A DNA stretch of 64,000 nt from Viscum album (GCA_963277665.1 OY728142.1:9438001-9502000), one strand, 5' to 3'; counted from the first letter of the stretch, positions 14,531-27,810 are shown. Translations and numbers: made by a program. Notes: generated by a model from the letters alone, not told the origin.

Positions 14531-17500
14531 TTGGAGGTATTTATTGATATCCACTTGATTCATCAAAATATCACATCATAAAATCCTAGACCCATATATC
14601 ATAGAATCATTATCAACATAATTACCATATTACATTTTAATAAACAAATTATTGCATAATTATTTTTTGATAATAAAATTATTCTATCTAGGATATCCTT
14701 TCCTATAAAAAATAGTTCACTTCATTGATTCTTGTGAAATAAAAAGAAGAATGGTGATATCAAATACTAATTGAAGGTTAATTACAATAGAATAAATCTT
14801 GAATCTAAATGCATAATAAATATCGTATTTTAAATAACTGAACACACATCTCATAAAAATAATTGGATGAGGATCAATCAATTTGGAAAGGCGAATAACT
14901 TTCAACACACATCATTCAATAACTTAACTGAAAATTAAATTCATCGAGAGATAATAACTGAGTGAAATTATCATGGTTAATAATAAATAAACTCTTAATA
15001 AATTAAATGATTAATTATTAGATGTCATGTCTCATGAACATGATACCTCTATTGTCAAGACCTCTCACAAGATGATTTTTAATATAGATAAAAACTCATT
15101 TAATGTTATCTTATTATGATTGTCTCATGATAACTATCAATTCATATAGGTTATATATAATGTATGGCCCCACCCATCACTGTAGTCCCAAATGATTCAT
15201 CGTATATCAAAAAATCAATTTAATTCATGAGTAATGTTCCTTTTCATAAAATATCTGTATTTATTAAATAATATTGATTTAAATTAATTTAACAAGTCAT
15301 TAAATTAAATTAAAAATGAACATAAAATGTAAAAAATATAACTTTTTGAAATAAACACATCCATGATAAATGATGTCGATGTTTGAGGGAAATTTAATTT
15401 ATACATAAAACTGAATAAATCAATGGAAAAGTTGGTGACTACAAAAATGATTCAATGAGGTAAATAACCATTTAGAGTCAAAATAAATATGGAATTATCA
15501 CATTCACATTAGAGTAATAATAAATTTTTATATTTATTGATGAATTTAAATACAATAATAATATCTTTAACAGATTGTTAAGGAAAATTAACATTTTAAA
15601 ATTCTAACAATCTTGAAAACCATTCATTGAAAATTACTTTTAAAAAAAATTATTTAAAAATATCATAGTAAAAATTAAAATTAAGATTCAATGGAATAAT
15701 GTTCATGATGGAGGTTAATTCCATACATGTCATAAAATGTGAGAAATAAAATTTATTTTTCTTTCTAAGATGTTTAAAAATTTTCTTTGTTCAGAAAATG
15801 AAAAAAATATTCGATTCACATTTTCTATAAAATCCAAAGATTCATTTTTAAAAATTAAATAATATTACATTTAAAACATATTATAGAGAGTTAAAATTCT
15901 TGATAATTCCTTTGAATAATCATTTTTAAATGTTAAAAATAATTTGTGAAAAAAAATTAGAAAATATTTTTAGAAAACCTTGATTTGGATGAAAATAGTT
16001 TTCAGACCAAAGAGAAAATGAAGTCCGATTATCTTAAAACATTTTCAAAATAAATTAAAGTAATAGACAATCAAAAAATATATTATTACCTTAAATTTCT
16101 TGAATAACTTGAATATATTAAAATGACATTTTTTATTAAATAATTATCGAATAATTTTCTACAATTGAAATTCAAGGATAAAAAATCTCGACTAAATTAA
16201 GATTCTGTGGTAAACCATTGCAAAGATCATAGAGTTGAGGCGAGAATAGATAAATTTATTGATTATGTGTATAAATAATAAATCCACATGAAAATGGAAA
16301 TAAAATATAATATAGTCAAAAGAAATTTTTCACATAATCTTAGAATGATATAATCAACAATGTAAACGTTTTAACCAATGTGTGGCAATTGTGTTTAGAA
16401 ATTCATTAGAACTTGGTAACTCTTAATTGAAATCTCCATAGGTGAAATAATTTCAAATTGAAATGTCAAATACCATGATTAATTTTTTATTCATGATATT
16501 TTACATAAAAGTTGATGTATATACACTGTAAAAATGTAATTATTATCATATTATTACAATATTTTTCAATAAAATAAAATTGAGATGAAATCTATTTACT
16601 TGAAATATATTTTGGTTGAACATGATTAAAAATTATTTTTAGTTGATTTAAAAATGTTATTTACATTTTCTAAAACCATATTATTATTTCTAATATCATA
16701 TATGATCCTTTTATAACATATTATTTTTCATTTACTAGTAATACTTTATTAATTTAATTGTATTGGGTGATAATTTCATTGTTTTCTCATTTATGATTTG
16801 TCAATAAATATCTAATTTATGCACATATTCAATAGATATATCAAATCTATAAAAATAATAATTATATAATTATCATATTATTATAACAATTTTTGTTAAT
16901 CCAATCATGATTTATTGTTATTAAAAATAATGTGTGTTAAATATTTGTTTCTCATACCTCACAAGTTTCCTTATTTTTACCATTTGGTTTTTCATTATAG
17001 TAACTAGTTTTCTAACCTATGTAATTTACCATTTAAGACTAAAATAAAATGATCCATAATACCTAATTTGGAACCACATATTATAAATATGAATTAAATT
17101 GGTTTAATAAAATGACTTATGTGTGTTGAAAATTAACTTTAACAGAAAGACATGTAATGTGAGAAAACACTATTTTAACTTTAGCAACACTGAAAAATAT
17201 TTTTTACTATTCAACAGTCAGCATATTCAAATTTAATATAATTTTTTCTCAATTAATGGGACATATTTTTTATTTATTAACATTAAAAAATAACATGTAA
17301 GAATATTATTAATTTTATAATTTAAAATATTTTACTGAAATATTATTTATTTAAAAATAATATTAATTCCATTTTTGACTTTATTCAACTAATTTGAAAT
17401 TAAATATATCAAGACAGTGATATAATTAAAATATATTATTGTCAAACCTCTATAACATCATATATTAATCTAAAAATAATTTAAAACATTAATTAATTCA

Positions 17501-18762
17501 ATTTACTTTACTTTTAATATTTTTTATAATCATTTATTTAGCTAATTATTAACTAAATAATTACTATGTTTTCATTTTATAAAAGTTTATCTAAATAATT
17601 TTTGTTGAAAAATTAAAATAAATTATCATGATACAATGTAAATAATTTATATTTCAGAAAACATAAATTTATAAACAAACCCATATTTTCTCTCTACCTC
17701 AATGGTTTATAGAAATTAAAATGAAGAAAGGATTATTTTTTCCTTTTTCATTACATAACTTATTATATAGGTAGGATTTATGTAAAAGTTTCCAAAAAAC
17801 TTATATAAATAGATATTAAGGTCATAAGGGTTGAAATATATTTATCCAATGTGTTTGGAAAAATATTTAGGGAAATTTGACCTATATATTCTTAGTTTAA
17901 CCTAATGGTTAATCCATATTTACTATAACAATGCTAATTAATTTTTACTATTTCACTATTATATATGGATGAAAATTAATTCAAACTAATTAGAAAATAT
18001 AAATTATTCTTATTTTAGATATGGAACCCATTTTTCAAAATTCAATTAATAAAAGTGTAATCGTTTAATTAATAATTAATCCTGTAAATGTGATGAAAGA
18101 GTGTCTTTTTAAGGTGAAAATGTTCAAAAGTATGAAATGATTTTATATCAAAATTAAATATTAAATTGACCCCAATAACCGTAAAAAGATTAATTAATGT
18201 AAATTTTAACTAATTATACTTTAAAACTATCTAATAATATATTTTAACATTATAATAAATTTAAATGAAAGAATAATTTTCAATTAAAATTATTTATTTT
18301 TTATAATTCATTAATAAAGATAAATTTCATAAAAATATCAAATATACACACTAATATAATTTCAACATTCCAATTTCAGAAATTAATATTATTTTATCAA
18401 ATAAAATTTCCAAAAATTATAAAAATGAATTTTATTTTTTTGATCAAAGCATGATTAAAATATATTTTAGAAATTAGAAAGCATTTTTTCATTTAAATTA
18501 TAATTTTTTCATTTATAATCAATAAGTAATTAATAAAAAAGTTTAAACATTATATATTTATAAGTTAGTAAATCTTATTTATACCCTAAATTTAAACATC
18601 TAGGAGATAACTATTATGTTATATAATATTATTAATAGTGTATTATTTTTCGTTAAAACATGGTTTTGAATTTAATGCAACCTATCGATGAAACTCATTG
18701 TTTAATGTAATGCATGATAACTCAATATTTCATGTAACATAAAATATTTAACAAAATATTAT
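14530..18762 (-). mobile_element. G2 LTR copy B (3' LTR of the outermost minus-strand element)
   Basis: Shares a colinear series of landmarks with copies C, E and F: the tggaaaggcgaataact block (14,884), the gatgtcatgtctcatgaac / tgtcaagacctctcacaaga block (15,020-15,075), the gtaaaccattgcaaagatca block (16,211) and atatacactgtaaaaatg (16,519). Unlike them it lacks the GC-rich core array: the sequence jumps at about 16,910-16,960 from the segment before the array to the promoter-distal segment. A second U3-like segment follows from about 17,820. The LTR continues for about 17 bp at 36,445-36,461, beyond the G1 insertion. The left edge is approximate. Confidence 0.55.
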
Positions 18763-20730
18763 TGTAACCTTCACTGATCTAATACTCTCTCCATAATCCA
18801 ACTCTAGGGAGTTATTGAACCTCAATTCCCACCTTATACTCCAGTGGTTACTAATAAGAATCATGGTTGTGACAGTATAGTGGGGAGACTATACCCCTTG
18901 GTATAAAGTTACACAGAACTATAAAAGAAATATACATAACTACCATATGAATAATACACAGTGTGGAATGAATATAATATAAATATTTATTAAACAAAGG
19001 AACCAATAAACCCATAATAATGAATCATGTAACGAGATCAAAAAATATATCTAAATGTCAAACTAAAAAAACACAATAAAAGAATTAGTTAACACGAGAA
19101 AATATAAATTACCATATTCCCAAACCCATAGTCAGTCCCATTAAAAAACACCAACTAATATTGTAGGACACAATTGAATAAAAAACATGGTCTCTTTCCC
19201 TTGTCCAAACCCGCAACCATAAATCTTCTCTAGTACCAAATGAATGCTTGAATAGTGAATTATTAAAACATAATAGGTCGATTACATCTTGTATAAACAA
19301 AACCATTATGTTAATTAGTGTATATGATATATTTATTGTAGGTGTATTAATTAATCACTTAATACAATAAAGAAATCATCCTAATTCAGAACCATATCAT
19401 AAAATCTCTATGCATGTAGCACAACTATGCCAACTAATAACCATATATCCATGAAAAAAAACAAAAATATTGATCAAAACCACTGTATAAGAATTTATAT
19501 ATGGTACTAGGTATATCCTACACAATAAAATCTTTATAGAATGAGACTCGGAATATCCCACTCAGTAAAATAATTATAACAAGGGGCTCAGACAAAGTAT
19601 AAGAATTACAGCGTGGGACTATGTATATCCCTCTAAATATAAGCATTACAACATGGGACTAGGAAAATCCCACTCAATATAAGTATTATATCATGGTATT
19701 AGGCATATCCCACTCATTATAATAATTAAAAATGATACTGGGAAGATCCCCCACAATATATGCATTACATTATGCTAACATGACAAGTAACAATATCATA
19801 TATATGACAATATCACTTCATAAATCTCAATGGTTAGTTGGGGAAATTACCATTTTTCTTTCAATTTGTATTTCATTTATATCATAAATGATCAATAGTA
19901 ATTCCAAGAATCAAAAATATATTACCTAGGGATTCTATATCAATCAATCACATAAGGTCGCATGTCCTTCCAAACATTCTTTTACCCATTATCCAATTCA
20001 GTTATTATCAAAACATAAGGAAATGGTTTATACCCCTACCATAAGTGGATGACTTGGGCACACCAATAACATGTAACATTAATGTAAATGGAGGATAGGG
20101 AGATAAAAAATGTAAACTAGTTATCAAACACCAAAACATGACAATTTGAGGAGTTTAAATTGTCTTAGATTCACTAGGATTGTGGTAAGGATTTAGAGGA
20201 AGGGTTGTTCCAGATGGGGGAATAATAAGTAGGTGTATGTCACTAAAAAAAATTAATCCCAATATATACATGGTTTTTAATCTATTTACATGAAATTTAT
20301 TATTATGAAAATGATAAAGTGAAAAAAAACATCACCTGATGTTATTATTTTACACTAGTTTACTTTTACTCGACGTGAAAGGTTTACATGGTGTGTAACC
20401 ACATCATGACATGAACTGGTTAAAAACATCTGAAGGTTGTTTTACATGACATGTAACATATTAATGGCATGTAAAATATGACCAGTATGTTCTTATACTA
20501 TTTAATGAAAAATATTTCCAAACACCTCCAATAATTTCTAAACCATGGACACCCATTGTAAACCATTTCATAGGATTATACCCTAACTCCATTATTCAAA
20601 AAAACATATAGCCTAAAATATTAGATGATTTTACCCAAAAATGGATCATGGTATCTGAAATAGAATTTTCCAACAATGTCAATTGACAAATTCAATGGGA
20701 GATGTTCTAGGGAAAATAGGATATCTTACA
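18763..20730 (-). repeat. G1 3' LTR (left copy)
   Basis: Aligns with 25,929-26,443 plus 34,797-36,444 along its length. Shared landmarks include tggggagactatacccc (about 18,880 and 26,053), the 40-bp minisatellite (19,500-19,775 and 35,025-35,320), tttacatggtgtgtaa (about 20,383 and 35,965) and the terminal segment. Similarity to the partner is clearly lower than between the two copia LTRs, which suits an older insertion. It also contains the uninterrupted counterpart of the copia insertion site (ttaaaacataataggtcg at about 19,263). Confidence 0.65.
19500..19775. repeat. ~40-bp minisatellite in G1 left LTR
   Basis: About seven degenerate tandem units of the type atgggactaggaaaatccca followed by ctcaatataagcattacaac. 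Each unit contains a short inverted repeat (ggga ... tccc, extended to ggat ... atcc in some units). The equivalent position of the right LTR has the same array with its own variants (35,025-35,320), so the array was in the element before insertion. Confidence 0.75.
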
Positions 20731-20742
20731 ACCTCCCCACCA
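20731..20742 (-). promoter_or_regulatory. G1 polypurine tract
   Basis: Plus strand acctccccacca, which is tggtggggaggt in element orientation. It sits directly against the LTR end, the expected position for the plus-strand priming tract, and the adjoining sequence (catcctcgagattatcc on plus) is the typical 3' end of a gypsy pol region. Confidence 0.6.
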
Positions 20743-23700
20743 AATTATAGCTCATCCTCGAGATTATCCAAGCATTAAAATGGAGTACCGAAAATCAGTT
20801 CTAACCATGTTTTTTTCTATAATTCTTTATCTCCCTTTTCTTCTCCTAAGAATTCCCATATAGCCAATTCACTCAGACCATAGGTATAGTTTTACACCAT
20901 ATATACTTACCACCATAGTCCACCATCCATATTTAATGCTCATGAATGGATGCATAAGGAAAAAGCTCAATATACTTGACGTCTACCACATGGTAAGATT
21001 TATGATAATATCTATAAATATTTACCTCATGAAATGTATTTTTATGGCACTAAATTGATATGCAAGTGCTAATCGATACACCATTACACTGACCATATCC
21101 ACTCTCTCAAACGACCTGAAAAATTAAGGTATTATCATTCCTGGATTTCTTATACGATGTTAACACATATTAGGTGAAACTCAAATGAAAATACAATGAT
21201 CAAACTGAAACTGCCGAGGTCACCTATGATGGTAAAAATATTATTTCTTCTTTCTCTGAACATTCACCAACCGCCTCTTGATCAGTTTTACCTGGTCAGA
21301 AGTCTCCTACACAAGACTAGGCCCAACAAGAACATAATCACCAACCTTCATCTGATAAAGATATGAATGAAACATCCATCCATACAAGGAATTTTAAGGC
21401 TCCATCTATATCAATGATTGGAAGCAATTATGTTTTGAAGACTCGATGTGTGAAAAATGATGCTCCCATAAACCACCAAAATCTAAAATGTAGGCTCGTA
21501 ACATATAATCTGCAACAAAAATAGTCCACTAATATGGATCGATATTATGGGGATGATAGGTTGTGATCAAAAGAACATATGATCCAATATCCTTCAGAAT
21601 GCCTATAAAAAAATGGTGATGTGAAATGAGGATATATTTTTAAAATTATACTCCTTGGAACACCGTGTATCTGAACAACCTCCCACATGTACAACCTGCC
21701 TAGATCATCAATAGTGACAGTCTCCCTACTATTTATCATATAGGAAATATTTTACAGTTGATCTATAATAACCCATTATATAGCAATCATGTCAGTTTTC
21801 TTGGGTAATCCTATCACAATATCCATATTGACATCATCCCATTTACAGTCATGAATTGAAAGAGGTTGAAACAAGCCAGATTAATTGTGTTTCATGTATT
21901 TCTCTTATTGGTAGATGAAACATCGTTCATGAATGACTGTTATCTACTTCTTTATTCCTGGCCACCAGTATTATTGATTGGTTTTATGATAGATAATATT
22001 TAAAACAATATTTACCACCCATATTGAAGTATCAAACTCTATGATCAGCTCCTCATTAAATCCCATAGGAACCCATACTCGAACACAATGAATAATATGA
22101 TTTTAACTTATAAAATAAATTCTTTATGGTGTATCCCTACTATATAAGAATTCTATTAGAACTATGAAACCTATATCAATTAACTGATCTGTCATTATTA
22201 TGTCCAAAATAATTGGTGTAACATATTTTTATGTTAGAGTTACTCCTCACTGATATTATTAAACATCTTGTTGCATGTCTTCAGTGACATTCATCATCTG
22301 ACACTCATTGAAAATGATCTTGCACTTCCTTTCTCTAATTATTTTGGATAAAATAATTTGAAATGATGTTTCCATTTCATGGCATATAATCCAACTCCAA
22401 TTCAAAATAATAAAGATACTCTACCCACCTACTCTGGTGAAGGTTCAGGTCCCCCAAAAAAATGATGTTTCTGAGTCCCTTGTGGTCCCTGTACATCCCA
22501 AAAAATAATGTGTATAATATATTATATTCAATATTCTAGGTCATGTACCACCTCATCTAACTCCAGATCATGGGTATATTAATTACCATCTTTAGGACTT
22601 TCATTTTTTGATCCATAAATTACTTCATCCTCCAACATCATAATTTCTTTGAGTCAAACTCAGGATGCATAAAAGTACATGGTATATGTCTTACTCCACA
22701 TAGGTAATGTGTGGACAGGTGTTGTGGTTAGACATCCATTAAAATTCTGAAAATATATCTCATAAGAATCTGACCACACAAACATCACACTTTTCTTGGT
22801 CATCGTTGACTTCAGAACTTCCATATGGGTGATTTCATGGATAAAGCATTAACAATAACCACCCAAACTATTAATATTGATGAAAATATTGGATTTCATT
22901 CAATTTACAGTGGCTATGAATTTCTATGGGTCTAGTAGCACACATTCTTCTGAGATGAAATTTTTAAAGACTTGTACTTTATCAATATAATAAACATTAT
23001 TTGGTTATCTTGGTGTAATTTCATTTCTCTCTAAATTTACTCAAAAAATTATTTAAAAATTTGGAATAATCGATAGCTGACATGACAGAAACTATGATAT
23101 CAACAACAAAACCACCACAAACTATCCAAAAAATGTTGAATGATATGATTCATCATGTACATGAATATCACATCTTAATTGGTCAAACTAAATAATAACA
23201 CTACAGAATCATATAAGCAATACCTTCTCCGAAAATAACGTTAATGTCTGTTCTAAGGTGTCACCATCAATTTGTGATATCCAAATATCAAAATTGTTCT
23301 TGGAGAATATCTTTAATCATCCCAACCGATCAAATAGATCATTGATGCATAGAAAAGGATACTAGAACTTGACCATCTTCTAGTTCAATATTTGATAATC
23401 CACACATATTTTCATGGTACCATAAGCTTTCATGGTGAAATAATATTTATAATCCAATAGAGAGGTACATGGTTATATGAATCCATTAGAATAAAAGTAT
23501 TTCAATAGAAATTTCAACTAATAATTCTCCTCTAGTGCCGTTATATAAGTAGGGATAAAATTTGTCTCTTCTCCCTCAACCAAATAGATTTGGAACTCGA
23601 TCTCTACCTTGGGAGGTATTCTATGAAACTCACCTTGAATTAAATTATATGAATGGTAGAATAATAGAGGAATATAATCCTTCTACATTACACCATCTTC

Positions 23701-24330
23701 CAGAAAGAGGATTCTTTTCTGATCTAATAGATAATATAATCTGCACTGAATTGGTCTTACATGACTGCCCTAATGATCAAAATCACCCTATTGAGAATAC
23801 ATGCCACCATATGGAGATATAAATGTGATCTACTCTAGAAATAGTAACCATTATACTAGTAAAGTAATAACCTACTCATTCTATGATTAAAATTGAAAAT
23901 TTATTTTTCATCACAAATGCTTCCCACAGGAATCAAAGACCGCTGATATCTAGAGAACACATATTTCAGTGTTTGATATTCTCTCACAACAGTCCCAATA
24001 GTGTAACAAGTGTAAAAGAACCATCCAATATTTCTAAAACCAATAAGAAACTATTTCAAAAATTAATAGATAAAAAGTAATGCTACGGTCATATCTCAAA
24101 AAATGAAATCAAGGGTAGATGATTTAAGAATCTTACCTTTGATAGTAGAAGGTTCAACACCCACATTAGCTAGAGTTTTCTGCACAATGTGCAGTTGGCC
24201 AGACCCTATTCCGAAGGCTCTCGCCTAACTACCCTGAGCTATTCTCTCTACATGGAACTGTTGTTCTTGGACTGGGGTACCATGTCCCTTTCCTCATCTT
24301 GAATATCCAGTGGAACTCCATCTAGAAATC
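20743..24330 (-). pseudogene. G1 gypsy pol remnant (protease-RT-RNase H-integrase)
   Basis: Read on the minus strand. The clearest integrase trace is at 21,545-21,739, with GRLYMWEVVQIHGVP (21,656-21,700) followed by a short PHFTSPFF; this is the central integrase segment with the invariant HGVP box typical of plant gypsy elements. Upstream (higher coordinates), near 21,840-21,990, are traces of the YWWPG motif and of QPLSI...KWDDVNMDIVIGLP, also integrase. RNase H and RT occupy about 22.1-23.6 kb; near 23,390-23,410 a trace of the CIDYR-type RT motif survives as MCGLSNIELEDG. Many stops and frameshifts break the frame, so no product is expected. The open frame on the opposite strand at 23,562-23,822 is a shadow of this region. 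Confidence 0.7.
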
Positions 24331-24399
24331 TATTAAGGAGAAATTGATTCCTTCCTAAAATCTATCACATATCATGAACCCCTTATAATTTCCTTCATC

Positions 24400-25300
24400 A
24401 TAATTTCCCTAAAATCCTCTACATTTGTCTCATCCTACCAGAAAAATGACACTCGAAATTAGGTTATTGATACTGAGGACTCTTGTGGACTGAATATCAA
24501 CTATGAATGAACTAAAACGAAACATGGTCTTGAGATGGATGCCCAAATACATGACTGCTCTGTATACTGTTACCATAATAGAAACATTCATAGAGGAAAT
24601 TATTACCACCATTATAAGAGTGTCCATTATTCCCTATTAATCTATCATAGATATTAATAACTCCCTTTCTCATATTTTCTTCTTTGACTAGTTATTAATT
24701 CATCACATCTAAAAATATAATCAAATGATAAACTTTCACATGTGACCCAAAAATGTAGTGAATAACAACCTAAAAAAATAATCCCTAGAGAGAGAGAATG
24801 TAGAAATATATGGTCCAAAGTGCTGCAGGTTGGTGAACCTTTCAGTGTTTTCCATCTCTAACATAATCTCCTATAATAGATGATTGAAATCACATTCCTT
24901 CTCATCCCTCAGCATATCTGGATTAGATTATATCATCAAATATTGCATTAATTACTTCCAATACAACACATATTACCCATTCTACTCTAGAATATCCCAC
25001 CAATCCATGGAAGGTCCACAAAGCATATACATAGTATATTTCACCCTCATATATATGTGTGTCTCAAAAAAATTGAATATCATCTAAACCGAATCAATTT
25101 AGAACTCAAATTCTTGTGAAACTCCATCCCCATTGAATGTAGTCATATGATGTAGTAGAAACTCCATTGCATGCTTTAAATAGAATGCAAAATGCAAACA
25201 ATATCCCTTTTCATGGATCGCATGACCCTCAAGAAGCAATAGTGAAGGTAAATATCCCGATAATCCTATAGAATTTTTATGATATCTGGCATTTTTTTGT
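24400..25300 (-). pseudogene. G1 gypsy gag remnant
   Basis: Minus-strand translation near 24,690-25,040 contains WWDILE, then DEKECDFNHLL and ERFTNLQHFGPYIST in separate frames, in the order expected of the plant gypsy gag core (WW ... EFL.L ... F..L). This is the capsid region that assembles the particle in an intact element. Here it is interrupted by several stops and at least one frameshift. No zinc knuckle could be recognised with confidence between it and the pol remnant. Confidence 0.5.
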
Positions 25301-25928
25301 TAGAATCATACTGATTATAACTCTCATGGCACCAACTTGATGATATTGAGGAGTCAATTTCTCTACAAGACAAAAACACTCTCTTGAACACCATCTATAA
25401 TGACAAGCTCTACCTCAACAGGTGTCAACAATAGACAACCACTACTCTATGTCACTCTAGTAATATAATATATGTGTTTTAACAGGACATAAGAGTTAAT
25501 TTCATTTCATTTATAAGATATATTAGTTATCTCTTACCATAGTTCATATAGTCAAGTATATAACACATGCAATAAATATGTCCATACACTAACAATGCAT
25601 GTCAATATATATCCATATGTTCTTGTCAATAATCATTCGTACTCATATCATGCCATGAAAGGAAATGAATAGAAATATAAATAAACAATATCACCATGAG
25701 ACAATTAAATTACACACCATGTGAATCACACAAGGTGAAATAACATCAACTTTAACAAGTGAACAATAGAAATAGAAATCCCATCCATGGGCGATCAGAT
25801 TTTCACCCATACATGGGTTAGCTACTCTCATTCCCAAAATTATTCTAAAATCACGACACATTCTAGTCTCATTTATACCTTTCCCAGATATTAAAATAAT
25901 TGAAATTAAAAACATTATCCTTTGATAT
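25300..25928 (-). other. G1 leader region with candidate primer-binding site
   Basis: No coding signal. Just left of the right LTR, plus-strand cctttgatat at about 25,918-25,927 resembles the complement of a tRNA-iMet primer site (gctctgatacca) with several changes. A second weak candidate, ctctcatggcacca, lies at about 25,332. I favour the first because the left LTR has no homology beyond the corresponding point, but the assignment is uncertain. Confidence 0.3.
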
Positions 25929-26443
25929 AATTTTTTCTCATCCCCAAATCCAGCACTCTCTCACATTATGAAATCAAGTTTGTTACTGGAGATTCAACAC
26001 ATATCATTATATCCCATTGGTTTTCAACTAGTAGAGAGGATGTGATAACATATTGGGGAGACTATACCCCCTTGTGTGTATTTGAATAGAAGTTTAAAAG
26101 AAATATAAATAACTATAATTAGTGTAATAGAAATATTTAAAACCGTATGATAAATCAAAAAATAATAGTAGGAACAAATAAACGCATAATAATGATTCAT
26201 GTAATGATATAATGAGATGTATATAAATGTAAAATTAAAAATAAATACAATAAAATAATCAGCTTGCATAATTAATCTCAAAAGACACCAATTTTTAAAC
26301 CCATATCGGTCATATCTCCAACCTCCATCCTGACTATCAGGAAACAAAGGAATCAATAATAAGGTACCATTACCTTTTCTAAACATATATCTAGGTAATT
26401 TTATCAGCGACCAAATGGCATCCCGAATATGGTGTGAGTAAAA
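25929..26443 (-). repeat. G1 5' LTR, part 1 (left of the nested copia)
   Basis: Aligns with the first ~500 bp of the G1 left LTR (18,763-19,263): cagcactctctcac with tactctctccat, then tattggggagactatacccc with the same string at about 18,880, and further blocks. It is interrupted at 26,444 by the copia LTR and resumes at 34,797. Confidence 0.6.
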
Positions 26444-26458
26444 TGTAGAAACCGAGGG

Positions 26459-26489
26459 CACCCTGAGAGGGGAGGGGTGAATCAGGGTG
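26459..26489. promoter_or_regulatory. Inverted repeat near the U5 end of copia 3' LTR
   Basis: caccctga and tcagggtg form a perfect 8-bp inverted repeat with a 15-nt spacer. The identical structure is in the other LTR at 33,577-33,607. As RNA it would form a stable GC-rich stem close to the LTR 3' end. Confidence 0.6.
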
Positions 26490-27390
26490 TCAACATTTTC
26501 TTTTAAACTGACAGATCTTGTTCCCATGTTGGTAGAAACTAGTTTGACCTGTATGATGGAAATGAGAATAAATATAACAATCACATGCAAAGGGATGACA
26601 AAACACTTTTTACTAGGTTCACCAATACGCCAACAGGTTGTCGGTCATACCAAATCCCACTATTCTTCACTCATTGTAGATTACGAATATTTGGGAACAA
26701 TCACTCTGTCCTATGCTCACTACCTTTACAATTGTTCAGAGATAGCATACTGCATCCCTCGGGTCACTCCCATTGAATCGCCCTGGCTCACTCCCCTTTG
26801 TGAAGTCCCAATATGTTTATATACCTAAAGGTCTCTTCATCATTTGCAGAATAATGCATCCTCTGTTGTATTTAGATGCTCTGTTGAAGTCCAACATTCT
26901 CTCGTAGATGGATCTCATTTTGTACTGCAGATATCATGAAATTTTCCAGCTTTCGCGCAGCCCCATAAATACTGGCGTACTTTAACAACACCTAGAGCAG
27001 TTCTCCATGCCCAACGCACAAGTTTCAAGACATCACGCAAGTCCAACTCTCCCACATGCACGAAACACACTTATTCAGCTTTTAACATGCACGACTCAGT
27101 TCCTTTTACTCCCAGACCAATTTTGGCGTGCAATTGTCAATTGTTGCGCTGCATCAAATTTTGGCGTGTATGTGTCACCAAACAACCTACGTGACCCTTA
27201 CTTCACCAACTCCAACATTTAAATACTCAATCCCTTTCTCTCCCAAACCACTTTGGATGCGCAGTAAAAAACTATCGTGCACCATCAACTTAAGCGACCC
27301 ACCATCACTTGGGCGACCACTACACCTGAGCGACGGGAGCTCTGAATTTTTCTATGTCTGATATTCATCCCGAATGAGGAGGGGTTGACC

Positions 27391-27400
27391 TGTATTTATA
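27391..27400 (-). promoter_or_regulatory. TATA box of copia 3' LTR
   Basis: Plus strand tgtatttata, TATAAATACA in element orientation, followed downstream by ggtcaacccctcctcattcg. The partner LTR has CTATAAATAT at the same place (34,531-34,540). Confidence 0.6.
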
Positions 27401-27810
27401 GGCATTTTAAAACCCTGCATGATGGCATAAAAGTCTTTCCTCGGCGCGTAAGTTTCGGCATGCAATTATCTGCCCCTGAAAATCAATTCCGCGACAAACT
27501 TCTAAACATGGGAACCCTTCTCCCATTGCCATATTTTCAAGTTCTGATATTGAAAAAAAAGTCACACAAGTTCCCAAGCCTCCAAGTAATTTTCACGCAT
27601 GTCTCTTTGCCAATAAAAATTTTTCTCCATATGTCAATTTTTAGACACAACAATTTGGAAAACAATGGAAAACGGTGACACCTTCAACATTGTTATCTGC
27701 TTGTTCTGTATAATTACTTTTCCAGCACACATTCTGAACTTATAATGAGTATTGACAACAAACACAAACCATAATCCAATTCATGCATAAAATAACCATA
27801 GTTCCAATAA

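Larger units (their letters stand above)
26444..27809 (-). repeat. Copia 3' LTR (left copy)
   Basis: Near-identical over long stretches with 33,562-34,796; by eye most segments agree at roughly 85-90 percent, with indels making it ~130 bp longer. Ends: plus-strand tgtagaaacc at the left, ttccaata at the right, where the partner has ttccaaca, so the terminal TG of the element has decayed to TA here. TATA box at 27,391-27,400. The segment from 26,950 to 27,490 has many GCG-containing words (gcgcag, ggcgtac, acgcaag, ggcgtgc, ttgcgct, gggcgacc, gagcgacgg). Overlapping open frames on both strands are LTR shadows, not genes. Confidence 0.85.

Noticed and set aside
19500..19775. CRISPR-like array of ~40-bp units
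   Set aside because: Units are contiguous and degenerate, without unique spacers, and the array is duplicated in the partner LTR. It is a minisatellite in a eukaryotic retrotransposon.
23562..23822. 86-codon plus-strand frame
   Set aside because: It lies antisense to the G1 protease/RT remnant; it has no recognisable domain of its own and is a shadow of that region.
25325..25350. ctctcatggcacca as the G1 primer site and 25,345 as the LTR edge
   Set aside because: The left G1 LTR shows no homology to 25,345-25,928, so that stretch is better read as leader. The candidate at about 25,918 fits the LTR edge, though weakly.
26024..26590. Longest open frame of the window (188 codons, minus strand)
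   Set aside because: It crosses the G1 LTR / copia LTR junction and is rich in low-complexity hydrophobic codons. The copia part recurs in the other LTR (33,472-33,708) as LTR sequence, so it is not a gene.
27007..27678. Several plus-strand frames of 70-100 codons with higher G+C
   Set aside because: They fall in the GC-word cluster of the copia LTR; the corresponding LTR at 34.2-34.7 kb has different frames broken at other points, so there is no coding constraint.
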